Of a stretch of DNA of 64,000 nt, positions 46,940-59,411 are shown one piece after another (within the stretch, counting starts at the first letter, position 1; every line of letters starts with the position of its first letter). This stretch comes from Rehmannia glutinosa (Eukaryota; Streptophyta; Magnoliopsida; Lamiales; Orobanchaceae): contig JABTTQ020000358.1 in the NCBI GenBank assembly GCA_016081115.2, forward strand, positions 1 through 64,000. Reading direction: 5' to 3'. The position numbers and the translations under genes were made by a program. Under the pieces are notes generated by a model that saw nothing but the letters and a program-made list of their open reading frames with translations, ran no database searches and was not told where the DNA came from.

Positions 46940-47619
46940 AAATATCTAACAGATTGGAAGAACCCATGACATTGAATTGTTTAAGCTCTATAGATTGCAT
47001 AAGGGAAATTCCAAATTAACATACATCAAGAAAGCTGTTATGGAGAATTTTCTGGATTCTCACTCCAAAGTTTGGCATTTCATGTTTTGCCTCTTAGTCC
47101 CTGTATATTGCAATGGAATTCATGAACTTCCATACTATGAAGCAACAAAAACGAGTCTAGAAAACTACTTTGTTTGTCTTTCACACATGTGATTTCTCTG
47201 AAGCTATGAAAGTTATGTCAATTGCAGCTCGAGTATCCTTGCTAACATTGCACAATTTACATCAGATCATCAAGATAATACTCGAGCACGTGCTGGAAAA
47301 AAAAATGACAATACCATTCGAAAATCCTCTAGAAATAGACGCCCTTCATTTTTAAGTTATTTTTTGTTATTTCTTTTTTCTGAAGTTTAGCATTGTTTTC
47401 CTTTTGTTACCTGATCGGCTTGTGACAAAGACCTTTTTCCGGGACTGGAAACTATATGTTAGGATTCATTTTTCAACATGCGTTATTATATCTCTCTGCT
47501 AAATTTTTGAATGGCATGAACAATGAACTGTATAAGAATGAAAATGCAACAAAGAGACAGTAAACATGAATTTCCAGTTTTCTCTTCAATTAATTCAGAA
47601 AAAACAAACTTTAAATCGA
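46940..47619. other. Intergenic between two convergent genes
   Basis: Short frames only. It should contain the 3' flank of the germin-like gene, while the hydrolase 3' end lies nearer 46400. No domain similarity. Confidence 0.4.
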
Positions 47620-48276
47620 TCAATTTAGCCGTTTTCTCGGCAAGAATCTCCTCCTCATCGTCGAAATCTGCCCAAGACTCAATCCAAAAGCCTTCTCCAG
47701 AAGCTCATCATTAATCCCCGAACCAAACACAACGTTCGGGATTTTCTGCATTCCCGGGTTTTGGCTGTTGAAACATCCAAAAACCGTGGCAGGCGATTTC
47801 CCAACGTTCATCTGGAAATGCACCAAACCCCTTGGAAAAACCATCACATCACCTCGCTCAATAATCTTGGCGAAAACACGATTAGTCGAATCGACAAAAC
47901 CAGAGTATACTTTTCCTCGGACGACATAAACAGTTTCGGTGGCTCTGGGATGGGAATGCGGTGGGTTGACACCGCCAGGTTTGAGGTCAGCGCGTACAAA
48001 CGACATGCCGAGTGTGTTGAGCCCTGGAAAAGTGGATGGATTAACTGGTATGGCTGAAAGGCCTGTATCAGAGAAGTTTCCGGGTGATTTTATGCCCGAG
48101 AACACGAAGTCTTCTGGGGTGACCAGTTTTGGGTTCTTGCATGGTAGTAAGGTTAACTTTGATGCATAAATTGTGTTTGGGATGCAAAAATCTTGAACAG
48201 GGTCTGGGTCTGAAGATAATGTCTCTGGAGTATAGAGACAGAAAAGAAGTAACCAAAATGCAAGTTTTGGATACAT
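47620..48276 (-). CDS. Germin-like protein (secreted cupin), 218 aa
   Basis: Germin-like proteins are extracellular manganese cupins of the cell wall; some have superoxide dismutase or oxalate oxidase activity. The single exon gives a signal peptide (about 1-22, hydrophobic LAFWLLLFCLY) and the paired cysteines C31 and C46 of the germin N-terminus. Cupin box 1 is HSHPRATETVYVVRG (ligands H107, H109, E114). Box 2 is GDVMVFPRGLVHFQMN (H153). An N-glycosylation sequon NFS starts at 67. All four metal ligands are present and the length is normal. The C-terminus is unusually basic (MRRRFLPRKRLN). The specific enzyme activity cannot be read from the sequence. It is convergent with the hydrolase gene. 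Confidence 0.95.
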   Translation of the reverse strand: MYPKLAFWLLLFCLYTPETLSSDPDPVQDFCIPNTIYASKLTLLPCKNPKLVTPEDFVFSGIKSPGNFSDTGLSAIPVNPSTFPGLNTLGMSFVRADLKPGGVNPPHSHPRATETVYVVRGKVYSGFVDSTNRVFAKIIERGDVMVFPRGLVHFQMNVGKSPATVFGCFNSQNPGMQKIPNVVFGSGINDELLEKAFGLSLGQISTMRRRFLPRKRLN

Positions 48277-48321
48277 TTTTTTAACTTACAACTGTATTTT
48301 TGAAGCAGAGGTGGTGAATGG

Positions 48322-48328
48322 TTTTATA
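48322..48328 (-). promoter_or_regulatory. Probable TATA box of the germin-like gene
   Basis: TATAAAA on the minus strand, 46 bp upstream of the ATG, implying a short leader of about 15-20 nt. Confidence 0.5.
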
Positions 48329-48479
48329 GAGGCATTCTTGCAATTAGAATTTTTTTTCTTTGTTAAGGAGAAAATGGGAAACGAGAAATGAAGGGAGTCA
48401 TTTTTTTTTTTTTTGAGAAAAAATGAAGGGAGTCAATTTTTTTTTGTTTCGCTCTTTTTCACTTTTAGAGAGAATAGTG

Positions 48480-48790
48480 TGAAAAAATTATTTGAAAAAA
48501 TGAGAATGAGTTTTGAGAGTTTGATTGGATATAAGATGAAAATGTGATAATGATAGTTGATGTGATAGTTTTTTTTTGTATAATAGTGATTAAATGTGAT
48601 TGGTGATTTGAAAAATAAGAGAGAGTGAATAGTATATTTGTGATATGATTGTATAAAAATGATAGCTAATTTGATATTTTTTTGTTTAAATTATAAATGG
48701 ATGTGATTGATGATTTGAAAAATGAAAAAAAGTGAATAGTGTATTTTATGAAATTTTTCACAAGCAATCACATATTCATGCAAAAATTTT
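48480..48790. repeat. Diverged internal duplication, AT-rich
   Basis: Two similar units, about 107 bp apart, contain 'aatgtgattggtgatttgaa' (48593) and 'gatgtgattgatgatttgaa' (48700), each followed by 'gtgaatagt'. Probably part of a MITE. No coding sequence. Confidence 0.45.
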
Positions 48791-48979
48791 GTCCAAAAAG
48801 TGGAAGGGATGAATAACCATTCACAAGCAAGCACCCCCGAAATGTCCTGGGAGTGGAGAGATGATAAATGAACTAAGCATCTCTTAGCTATTCGGATCTC
48901 GGTTCGATAACATGCCAGGTAACACGCCCTTTGGCAACACATGCATGATTGCAAATAAATCAAGCCGCTCTGAGGTATT

Positions 48980-49425
48980 CGGAGCTCGATTCGATAAAAG
49001 CTCGTTTGAGCTCATTTAGTGAAGCTTGTTAAAATATATAAACCAAACTCAAGTTTAACCATATTCAACTCGTTAGCTCGTTAGTAAGCTTGTGAGCTAG
49101 CTCGTATAATTTAAAATAATAGTCTAACTTTAATTTTAATTTGTATACATTTACTTATGATAATGTAGAATAAACTTATTTGTTTGAATAATATTATAAA
49201 TTTTAGTAGATATATTATGCTTTTTAGATACATATAATTTTATTTTTGTAATAGATTGAAGAATAATTTATTTTTCAACTGATATTTACTAAACTCGTTT
49301 AGATGATTAAACTCAAAAAGCTCGTGAACCATTAATATATTCGACAAATTACGCTCGAGCTTGATAATAAACGAGCCAAGCTCAAACTTTCAAAAACTCG
49401 GTTCGACTCGTTCGATTGTAGCCCT
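48980..49425. mobile_element. hAT-like MITE remnant with 'gagctcgaa' motifs
   Basis: Repeated 'gctcgtt/gagctc/ttcgac' motifs like those of the element at 41885, ending 'cgttcgattgtagcccta'. The left end is not identifiable. Confidence 0.4.
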
Positions 49426-49429
49426 AAAC

Positions 49430-50465
49430 AGAGGCGACATTCGAATTCCTTTAGAAATTATTTTTCAAATACTTCTAAGAATGTAAATTTTCTTTCTTTT
49501 CTTTCTTTTCTTTTTTGTGGTGGGGTTTGGGACATTAGTCACACTTTAGGTGAGTGCATAGGACACACTTTATGGAAATGAGGATGTGATTGTGACAAAA
49601 GCAGGACATGAGGATTATTATAGCTTATAATTATTTTGTTTTTTGCTTTATTTGGTGCATCGGCGCAAATGCGGTTGGAAATTATGATTTTGAAGTTGTT
49701 ATATTATTCTTTAAGGTAAATAATGGCAATAGGATATTAAGCGTTTGAAGTAATTGTTAATGCAACAAATTCGTGGCATAAATCAATTCGTTTAAAGAGA
49801 TTTAAAGAATGCTAACATTCATTTTCCTTAAATTTTTTTCCAATCTATTGATTTATTGGTTTGTTCACCATACATGCTTTGGAATTTGATAGTAAGGGCA
49901 TCTCCAATGCTTGATTTGTGGTGAGCTTTATGAGGGGAAAAACTGGTTTGTATAAACCACACTCCATTGTTGGGTAAATGGTTCATCATGACATGACATA
50001 AAATGGTTCATGTTTACAAACCGGTTTGTGGAGAAAGGAAACCACTTTTTCAATTTTTTATTCTTTTTTTTGAGGAAATTTTTTATTCTTTGTTACTGTT
50101 GCTTTTAAATTGTAAAAATGTGACTGATAATTGCACCTTCCTTTTCTTCATTTTGACCCGTGGACGTTTTAATAGTTGATTTTAATTTTTTTTTTCCAAT
50201 TGCAAATTGTATATCATTTGTAATGTTTAAATTCAATATTTTGCTTATTCTTTTTGAATGAAATTTACTAATATTTTATCAAGTTATATGATAAGATAAA
50301 TTACAACAAATTTAAATTTGATATTTATTAATGAAAATTAAATAAAAAATATTAATATAATAATTAAAGATATATATATATTTATACTGATATAAAATAA
50401 ATAAATATAGCATTAATAATTGTGAATTGATGGTGATGCCCTTAAAAAATAGTGGCATTGATGTG
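49430..50465. other. Intergenic, no gene seen
   Basis: AT-rich with simple CTTT repeats near 49490-49515. No coding pattern. Confidence 0.4.
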
Positions 50466-50469
50466 GCAG

Positions 50470-50945
50470 TCAGTGTTTTAAATACCGTACCGGTGATCAA
50501 ACCGGCCAAGTCACCGGTATGCGGTTCAACCGGTCGGACCGGTTCAACCGCCAATTTTACCGGTTTTAATAAAAAATATTTATTTGAAATTATATTATAT
50601 AAAATATGAATATAATTTATTAATATAGAAGGGAAAGTTGTATATGTTTAGTTAAAACGAAAAAATGTATATATTTAGCTCAAAAATGACATAAATATAT
50701 TAAATATTAAGTTTATAAATTCTATTTTTATAAAAAAGTGAAAAATTACAAAAACAAAAAAAAAAAAGCAAATTCCGGTTCAACCGGTTTTAGGCCGGTA
50801 TGGCCGGTATTGTCCGGTTTGGCCGATATTGACCGGTATTGACCGGTTTAACCGTTAAAACGGTTATTAGGACCTTACGCATCGGTCCGACCACCAGATC
50901 CCGGATAACCGTTGAACCGGGTCGGACAGACGGTATTTTGAAAAG
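50470..50945. mobile_element. MITE with 'accggt' palindromes
   Basis: Left AGTGTTTTAAATACCG, right CGGTATTTTGAAAAGCG; 'aaccggt/accggtt' is repeated many times in both arms. The ends are typical of a common plant hAT MITE. The target duplication is not clear. Confidence 0.6.
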
Positions 50946-50949
50946 CGAT

Positions 50950-51580
50950 GGTGGCGAGATCGTGATACATAAAAAATTGCATAAGGTTTTTATGTGGTTT
51001 AGTACTGTAGATGCCCTTATATCATAGTATGTAGTTGGAGGAAATTAATATAATGACGGAAACGAAAAATAAAACATTACTATCAACAATAATATCAAAA
51101 AAGGAAACTTCAATAATTATCAAGCTTGAAATGTTCACCCGCCAAAGCTTTAGAAGATGCTGACAAAAACAGATGGCAGATTTTCCTGATTAGGAAAAAT
51201 GGAAAAGGAATTTTACTTGATGATCATATGCATCTATTTCTTTCAGGAAATTACCTGCCAATTACATCCACGCGTAGAGTGAGAGAATAACCAACTTTAT
51301 TTTGAAATTTTTGGGTGTTTCAAATATTCATCATCATAAGATATGACAGTTTTTTATATCATAATTCATATATCTATTATTTTATGATCTACAGCTACAT
51401 TCAAAATTTAAATTATGAAAATGAAATATATATATATATATATATATATATACCGTTGTATCAAGATATATATCATATATGTTAATAGTCAATAGAAGAA
51501 ACAAATATATAATAATAAGATTAATACATATTACTCAGAGTCGAATTCAAAACATTTTGATCTTATATAGACCCAATCAG
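50950..51580. other. Intergenic, no gene seen
   Basis: AT-rich with a (TA)n tract at 51428-51451. No coding signal. Confidence 0.4.
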
Positions 51581-51585
51581 GGCCG

Positions 51586-52070
51586 ATCATATCCTATCAG
51601 TTTTTTGGCCTGAATCGAATTTTAATATTGAACCCCCTTTTTTTACTGTACAAACTTAAAGGCAACATAAAACAAAATAAAATAAAATAAAAATAATGTG
51701 TAATATATAAAACAATTTTATTATAGTTAAAAAAAATATAACAGTCATGTTCAAAAATCAAAATAATAATTTAAATATATCTCGTCTTACAGTTTTTTGG
51801 CGGCAGAAATATTAATTAAGTCACAACAATCAAGTTGTTCAATAATATCATGCGAACTGTGACTGTGGCCGTTATATAATGACATTTTAATTTCTCGTCT
51901 TATCAATTTGAGTTATTTTATATTTAGCGCCTTAAAGAAAATGTGATAATTTAGGAAGAAAATATTGTAGGCAACAAGATTTGAACTTGGGTTACCTTTC
52001 AAAATTTCAATTGTGGCAAATATTCAACTACTAGCATTGATATACTCTTTGCGTCATATTTCATTAAGGG
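51586..52070. mobile_element. Copy of the 'ggccgatc' hAT-type repeat, truncated
   Basis: 'gggccgatcatatcctatca', then 'ttttttggcctgaatcgaa', matches the element starting at 58415 over several hundred bases at reduced similarity. The right end is not found before the solo LTR at 52076. Confidence 0.5.
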
Positions 52071-52075
52071 GGAGG

Positions 52076-53551
52076 TGTAAGTCCAGGCGGCTACGATAAT
52101 CTAGAGGGGGGGTGAATAGATTATCTCCATCTTTTCGATTTCGCCCTCTTTTTCGAACCAAATGCTCAAGCACAATAATAAAGGTGCGGAATGTAAACAA
52201 CACACGTCGATTTAAAGAGGTTCAACCCACCTAGGGCCTAATCCTCTACCACCCCAAAGATATCCAGGGATGGATTTCAAAGAAAAAGAATTTTATTAAT
52301 TACCAAAATTAATACAAATTCAACTTACAACACCTTGAAGAGCACCACACTCTTCTTCAACACCACCTTTGGAGATTACCACAATCTCCATTTGAAGATT
52401 ACCACAATCTTCCTTCAACGGCACCTTGTGAAGATTACCACAATCTTCAACCTTGAAGAATACCAAATTCTTCAACACCTCAATAAGAAGATCACCACAA
52501 TCTTCTTGCACCTATCACCTAGATCATCCAAGTGTGCTCTTACCACAAGAACACTCACAAGGATATCTTGTGTTGAATGATAACCAAAAATCAAGATTAC
52601 AACTCAATAATGAATATTACAATTTGAGTGCAAAGTGTAATCAAGAATAGCCTAGACCTCAAGGATGTGAAAGTGATGTTTAGGCAAATTTACAACAAGA
52701 ATAATAACAATGAAAGACCAAGTATTTGCTTGAAGTGTATCTTGTTGTGTTGTATCTCAATTGTTGTTTTGGTTGCTCCAAAACTTCCTCTATTTATAGG
52801 AGATGATTGATCAAGCATAGGCTCCTCTTGGGGATTGAAAATCTATAGAAAAATACAATTAAAATCAAGAATATAGCTGTTAGAAATCAATCCCACAATT
52901 TAAGGAAATGTGTCATTGTCAAACGGTCATATTTTTTTTGTCACAAGGCGACGGCCGCATTTTAAATAAGAGATTTAAAGAACACTTTGAAAAAAATCAA
53001 CAGGCGGACCGGTCGACATAGGCTTCGACCGGTCGACCCCTGTCTCAACCGGTCCCCCTAACGCAAAAATGCAAGGTCTGAAGTTCTGGAAGAGAGCAAG
53101 CTTCAGGTACCGGTCGACAAGGGTGTCGATCGGTCGACCCCCGGGCGGCCTGGGTCGACTGGCCCTATTTTACCTCAGGTTCATTTTGTGTTTCAAACGT
53201 ACTCTTGGTCACGGGTTGCCTATATAGATACCGGTCGACCATGAGGTAAATGTTGTCCAATATTTGTCGAAAATAAAACTCAAGAAATACTCCGAAAATT
53301 TAGTAAAAATATTTTAAGCCAATCGGAAGTATTTAGACAACATTTAGGAACCTTGTTTAGAAGTAAAAACCCATTGATATAAAATCATTAAACGTGTTGT
53401 CCAATATTATCGAAAAATAAACTTGAGGAAATACTCCGAAAAATATTAAAACCATTTTAAATCATTTATGAGTATTTGGACAACCTTTAAAAACATAGTT
53501 TTTGTGACAAAGTAAAATCATCAAAATTAAGATAAAAACATGTATCAAACA
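52076..53551 (-). mobile_element. Solo LTR of the Sirevirus-like family, perfect 5-bp TSD
   Basis: A complete LTR, 1,476 bp, from TGTTTGATACATG (53551) to the end at 52076, with no internal region. The pentamer ggagg lies on both sides (52071-52075 and 53552-53556), so it arose by LTR-LTR recombination at one insertion. It retains the TATA box and the hairpin array (52335-52507). Its CpG-rich block (about 52940-53240) differs much from the two LTRs at 12-20 kb. Confidence 0.93.
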
Positions 53552-53939
53552 GGAGGATCCAATGAGACCACATATTATTGTGAGACAATGCGAATTCATC
53601 TCAACCCTCCTTTATCTATATCAATGACTAAGATAAATAAGGGTTAAAATTACATTAAACATTTAATTAAGACAAAATAAGGGTATAATTGTCAAACAAA
53701 TATGTGAGGACCGTTCAAATATATATGGAATCAGTTACTAGGATAGAGATAATCACGTTAGGAGAGAGAAAATCGCTGGAGAGAGAAAATCACGCATGTG
53801 CTCTGCCATGCAGTATGCTGTATATTTATCATATATTTGATGTATACTTAACACTTTTTAATGTATGTTTAACATAATTTTACTGCATATTAAAATGGTC
53901 AAGCAAAAACATGTGGGGACCGTGAATTAATGAATCAGT

Positions 53940-53979
<40 letters not shown>

Positions 53980-55000
53980 CGCGCTCATTAACATGTGAGA
54001 ACCGTGGATTAAGTATATCAGTTATAAAGAAAGAGAAAATCATGCTCATTAATGTACTGTATATTTCACATATATTTACTGTATAATTAACACTATTATA
54101 CTATATATTTAACATATTTCTACTGCATATTAAAATTGTCAAACAAAAAAATAAGTATACAACAAAACGCATATAAGTATACAACAAAAAACATAATTAT
54201 ACAGCAACATAAATACATATATCAAAAGTTAACTACTTATACAGCAAAACACATATAAGTATACATCGAAAAACATCTAAGTATACAGTAATCCTCATTG
54301 CCTCCTCGTTCGCCCTCGTTTTCTCCACGTCAACATCGTCTTCTTCACCAATCCTCCAATCCTGTCCTTTATTCTGAAACCCCAACAATATTTTGCACCT
54401 GGAGAACCATCATCCTTATCATCATCTTCATCATCAGAATCATCATGTTCCTCATCTTCTTATTAAAAAAAGCAAATACCCTAAATCCTCAAATCCGTCA
54501 TCTTCCCTATTTACAACCCTATTTCCCCAAAACCCAAATCCAATTACCAAAACCATTTCAGCCGCCGCACCTCCCATCGCCAACCACCAACAACGGTGTC
54601 GGTGACGACCATCCGCCGTCGTCCAGTGCTCCACCGCATCTTTCAAGTTGCAGCACCACCATCTCCTTGAGCTTATACACCATTACAGTGCTCAAACCAC
54701 CGCCAGCAAACCACTAGCTCATCGCCACCACCATTTCGCACCTCCTGTTCGAACCTCCACCACCAGCGCACGGACGAATTTGTGTGGGATAGATGAACGG
54801 ATTTGGGGGGATTGGGGGGAGTTAACATTTGGGGGTAAAAACTGTTAATAAGAAAATGACCAACATGCCCTTATTTGATTTAAAATAAGAAAAAGACCAC
54901 TAAATCAGTCAAAAATCAACCATCTAAAATTTAAAATCTGTGGACAAGATTAGTCCACACTGTCTCACTCTAATTATGTGGTCTCATTTGATCCAATCCC
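53552..55000. mobile_element. Pack-type TIR transposon, copy 3
   Basis: Left 'ggaggATCCAATGAGACCAC', right, inverted, 'tgtggtctcatttgatccaa' followed by a TA-rich stretch. It carries the family's GA repeat (53944-53978) and the 'tatacaacaaaa' units (54160-54290, inverted relative to copy 2). Cargo lies at 54296-54830. The left terminus was the target of the solo LTR. Confidence 0.72.
54296..54830 (-). pseudogene. Gene-like cargo of Pack-type copy 3, unidentified
   Basis: The block has higher GC than the transposon around it. On the minus strand it reads, with a frame break near 54455, a hydrophobic stretch followed by an acidic run (HDDSDDEDDDKDDG) and KYCWGFRIKDRIGG. Plus-strand frames are low-complexity. 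It occupies the same position relative to the TIR as the helicase fragment in copy 2. The source gene is not recognised. Confidence 0.35.
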
Positions 55001-55033
55001 TTTTATTAATTATATATATATGTATACATATAT

Positions 55034-55218
55034 AGGGGCGAGGTCTAATGAGACCACATTTTATGATGAAACATTATGGACTAATCTCAACCATTCCCTA
55101 TATACATCAAAGGCTAGAATTAATATAGGACATAATACATTAACCAATTAATTAAATCTCCAATAAGGATAAAGTTGTCATACAAAATATGTGGGGACCA
55201 TCCAATATGGAATCAATT

Positions 55219-55256
<38 letters not shown>

Positions 55257-55744
55257 ATCACGCTGGGGAGAGAAAAAATCATATATGTGCTTCTGCATTA
55301 AAGATATCTTGTATATTTAATATATATTTATTGTATATTTAACACTATTATATTGTATGTTTAACACATATGTACTGCATATTAAAATTGTCAAACAAAA
55401 ACATCTGAGGATCATGAATTAAGGAATCAGTTATAGAGAGAGAAAGAATCACGCTCATTATTATATTGTATATTTAACATATATTTACTGTATATTTAAC
55501 ATTATTATACTATATGTTTAACACATACCTACTGCATATTAAAAAATTGTCAAACAAAAGCACGCAGGGACCATGAATTAATAAATCAGTTATATGGAAA
55601 TGACTAATATACCCTTATTCGAATTAAAATAAAATAAAAAGGCTTAAAAATTAATTAAATCACAACCTTTGAAAAAAATTAAATAAATGGACATGATTAG
55701 TCTACACTGTATTACCCCAGAAATGTGGTCTCATTGGATCCAAT
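55034..55744. mobile_element. Pack-type TIR family, copy 4, no cargo
   Basis: Left 'gaggtctaatgagaccacat', right, inverted, 'aatgtggtctcattggatcc'. About 700 bp of family-specific repeats only, including GA repeats at 55224-55253. A TA-rich tract precedes it (55011-55033). Confidence 0.7.
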
Positions 55745-56203
55745 TCAAAAAATATGCCCTAAAAATTCAGAATTTTTTGGAATCCGAGTCGACCGACTCC
55801 TTCGGGAGGAGCGACCTTGGACCCAATCTTACTGTTCGTACAAGACAATCGATACACATAATCAAGAAGGAAAATTGTACATAGTGTTGCTAATAATCCT
55901 TTACAATCCAAGAGTAAATATATTCTCTGTTAATAATGCTGGGGGTGACCATTCTTGACACGACACGGAAATAAAACAAAAGTAATGGGTTAGTGTTTAG
56001 CCTTATCGTGTTGGCACAATAAGGATACGAAAATTTTGTATCGTGCTCGTGTAAACTGTAAACACGATTAAAAATAACGGATAGAATGTTAACCCACTAA
56101 CGACATGTTGATCTGTTAGTGACATGATAGTGACACGATAAGGACACGATAATGACACGTTACCTGTTAGTGACATGATAACCTGTAATTTTGTATATTT
56201 GCA

Positions 56204-57098
56204 TCGTGTATATATATAAAGAGAGACTATTCTTAGAATAATAACCCGAATATTTTCCCGCCTAAATCACATTACTAAAAAATGTATTAAAGTTATATTA
56301 AAAATAAGAAATAATACATGATTGGGATTTTATTGTTTTTATAGTCAACTTTCTTTAAATAAATTATTTTTTTAAAATTAAATAAAAAATAGTATTATGT
56401 AAAATGAATTTTACAAATATGTGTGTGTAGTGAATTAATTATTATATTTGCCATTTTTCTTAATTTTTAAAATTGAATAACTATTTTCATTTTTTAGCTG
56501 GTTTTTAAGTATAATATCTAATTAATAATATTTTTACGATCTTCAATTTGACACCATTAGTATATATATAATAAAAAAAATAAATATAACAAATAAAAAA
56601 ATATAAGATATATTTATCATTAGTTTGTAATGGGCTTTTAAAATTCTGCATTCGGTCTGTTAGACATTAATTTGTATATTACTGTATTTTGGCTATTTAT
56701 GATATATGTATAGTTGTTATTTGGGCACAAATAATATCTTCATAATTATATAGAATTATATTTAAGTTGATTAAATTCAATTAAAAATATTTATTTTAAT
56801 TAAAAAAAATATCTCAAAATATGTATCCGAATATTATATATATTACATATATCCATACATACAATTATATATGTATATAAATATTTATGTAAGAAAAAAT
56901 TGATTTTTTATTTCATATAAAATTATATTCATAATATTCTTTTATATATAGCAAATTATTTTTTATATTAACGTACTTTCTTGTAAATAGAAATTATTTT
57001 TTATATTTGTCATCTTATTTTAAATTTCAACTTTCAAAGTTGTGCAATGACCATTACATATAAAAAAAAAATTGTTTGATATTTTTGTGATATATGCT

Positions 57099-57136
<38 letters not shown>

Positions 57137-58217
57137 AATAGAATATTTTTTTTAAAATTTATTTTTCCCTAAATTTATGGTGTTAAATATAAAACATATT
57201 TTTTGTTTTATCTCTTTAATAATTATGACAATTGTTCAACTTTCTAAACCCTAAAAAGTATTTAAATTCGAAATGATTTTATTGTTGATTGTACTGAAAA
57301 TATAATGTATTAAATATTTAAAAACATTGGGCAATTGAGATCTTTTTTCAAACGTTTATTTTCTTATAGATAAACATGCTCTATAAATAGATACAATTCA
57401 CACTCACAAAATTTGTTATCAACCAAATATATGTATTTAAATAGGTTTTTTCATAGTTTGTAATAATTTATTTTTCTATAGTTTAATCGGATGATTTATA
57501 ATCAAATTAACTATCTTATATTTTAATTATCTATTAAATTTTTAAACTTTTTGCAAATCACTAAAATTTATTTTTATAAAATTAAAGTTCGTGCATCGCA
57601 AGATCTGAAATATACCAAATATGAGAACTTGAATAGAGAAAAATAATTAAAAAATTCAAATAATATAATATAAATTCCCACAATAAAATTTCAAAAAAAA
57701 TTAAATATTGACTTAACAACATGAATAAATAAAATTATTGTACGTAGTTCTCATATACATGTATTAATTTGTAAATTATTGCACGACAAACTTTGCAAAA
57801 ATCTCTGCATCAATTTACACATATGAACAACTTTCAAAAATTATTTTGCATCCGAATTAACTATTGCAACCTTACAAAAAATATGGCACCGATTTTCACA
57901 CTTATTAAGAATTTAAATATGACTAAACAAAATGTGTAAAGAAGTTGTGCCCTTGTGTGATTTTATGAAAAAATAGTTTCCAAAAATCGAACACAGATAT
58001 ATAGTTTTGAATGTATTTTTCTCCCATGATTCTCAAGTATGATATTTTTTATTTTTGACTTCATCAATAAAAATCATTAGATAGTATTTACCACGTATTT
58101 TAAAATTATTACAATGTAGGAGATATAACTCATAAAACTATTAGGAAAATGCACATATCACAGCACAAAATGAGGCCTCACATATACATCTCGTGCATCG
58201 CACGGGTTAAAGACTAG
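56204..58217 (+). mobile_element. Non-autonomous Helitron, about 2 kb
   Basis: The 3' end has a small hairpin CGTGC-ATC-GCACG, then 'ggttaaaga' and CTAG followed by host T, the standard Helitron terminus. The 5' end is placed at TC after A in 'gcA|TCGTGTATATATA', which is less certain. The interior is very AT-rich with no Rep or helicase sequence. Inside, 'cgtgcatcgcaagatctga' at about 57592 resembles an older Helitron end. Confidence 0.6.
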
Positions 58218-58414
58218 TTATCATGTAATATCGTGTTATTGAATAGTTTGCTACCATGTATTAACACATGTAAATCAATTTCTTTTTTTTTTGACTAATC
58301 GTGTTGTGTCATGCCAATACGAAAATTTTCGTGTTCGTGTTCGTGTTCGTGTACATATATGTACAGATCCTTATCGCGTCGTGTTCATGTTTGACCTTAT
58401 CGTGTCGTGTTATC

Positions 58415-59098
58415 ATGGCCGATCCTATCAATTTTTTGGCCTGAGTCGAACTTTAAAATTGGATTCATTATTAAATACAAAATTAAAGACAACGTAAAAC
58501 AATGAAAAATAATATGTAATATATAAAAGAATTCTATTATAGTTAAAATAATATGACATCTCCCTAAAAAAAGACATCCACATTAAAAAAATTTAAATAA
58601 TTATTTGAATATAACTCGCTCTACAGTTTTGGCAGCAAATATATTAATGAAGTAAGTATAACAAATTTGTGCAATATATAATCTTTTGAATGTTTTGTCT
58701 TATTAATTTGATAAATTTTAATTTAAGGCTTTAGGAAAAATTAAATGTGATAGTCTTTTTAGCAACTTGAAAGGCTACAAGGCCCAAAGAATATGAGGCC
58801 TTCATTATATTCTTAGTTTGAGAGGTTTTAATTTTTTTTTAAAATAATAAAATATGAAAAAATAGAAAAAGAAAATATATTACAGCCAATAGGAATCAAA
58901 CCTAGGTTGCTTAAATTTCCCAATTTGAAGGTGTAAGGAGAAACCACTAGGCTAGACTTCTTTTTTGGTTGATATTGCATTCATTTTCTATATAACAGTA
59001 AATACAAGGTATACAAAAATTATGGGATCCTAAATTTTGTATTTTTTTTTGGGCCCGAGTCGACCGACTCCTCCGCCTTACATGAGGAGCGGCCTTGA
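58415..59098. mobile_element. hAT-type element 'ggccgatc' repeat, 8-bp TSD
   Basis: Flanked by gtgttatc (58407-58414) and gtgttatt (59099-59106). The ends are short and imperfect (tGGCCGATCC and GAGCGGCCTTG). It contains the palindrome-like 'gagtcgaccgactcc', also seen at 55788. Confidence 0.6.
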
Positions 59099-59411
59099 GT
59101 GTTATTATTATGTAGATACGAAACACGATATGATTATACAATTTGACACCCCTAGTTAATGCAATTCATCCTTTAACAAATGCTACTAGCATGGAGAATT
59201 ATTATGGTTTAATTACTATTACCTTTCAACTTTCGCAAAAATAGTGAATGAAACTGAAAAGGACGCGAATATACAATTCATAAAGAACATCATGTTTGCG
59301 AAAAACTTGTAACCCGGAGACTATAATGATGGTGGGAAAGATATTAAAATATTCTACCAAGATGTCCTTAAGCTTTATTTTGTGGTATATATACCTTCAC
59401 TTAATTATTAG

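Larger units (their letters stand above)
55940..59154. mobile_element. hAT MITE holding a Helitron and another hAT element
   Basis: Left TGGGGGTGACCATTCTTGAC and right, inverted, TAGGGGTGTCAAATTG. The flanks aataatgc (55932-55939) and gttaatgc (59155-59162) match 6/8. Its own sequence is rich in 'cgtgt/acacg' motifs. It is interrupted at 56204-58217 and 58415-59098. Confidence 0.6.

Noticed and set aside
47761..48057. Plus-strand frames opposite the germin-like gene
   Set aside because: Shadow frames; the minus strand has both cupin boxes and a signal peptide.
55788..55830. Palindrome 'gagtcgaccgactcc' at 55788 and 59058 as a regulatory operator
   Set aside because: It recurs as part of dispersed transposon sequence, so shared repeat descent explains it.
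56204..58217. Organellar DNA insertion, suggested by the extreme AT content
   Set aside because: No organellar gene sequence seen; the Helitron terminus and MITE flanks explain the segment.
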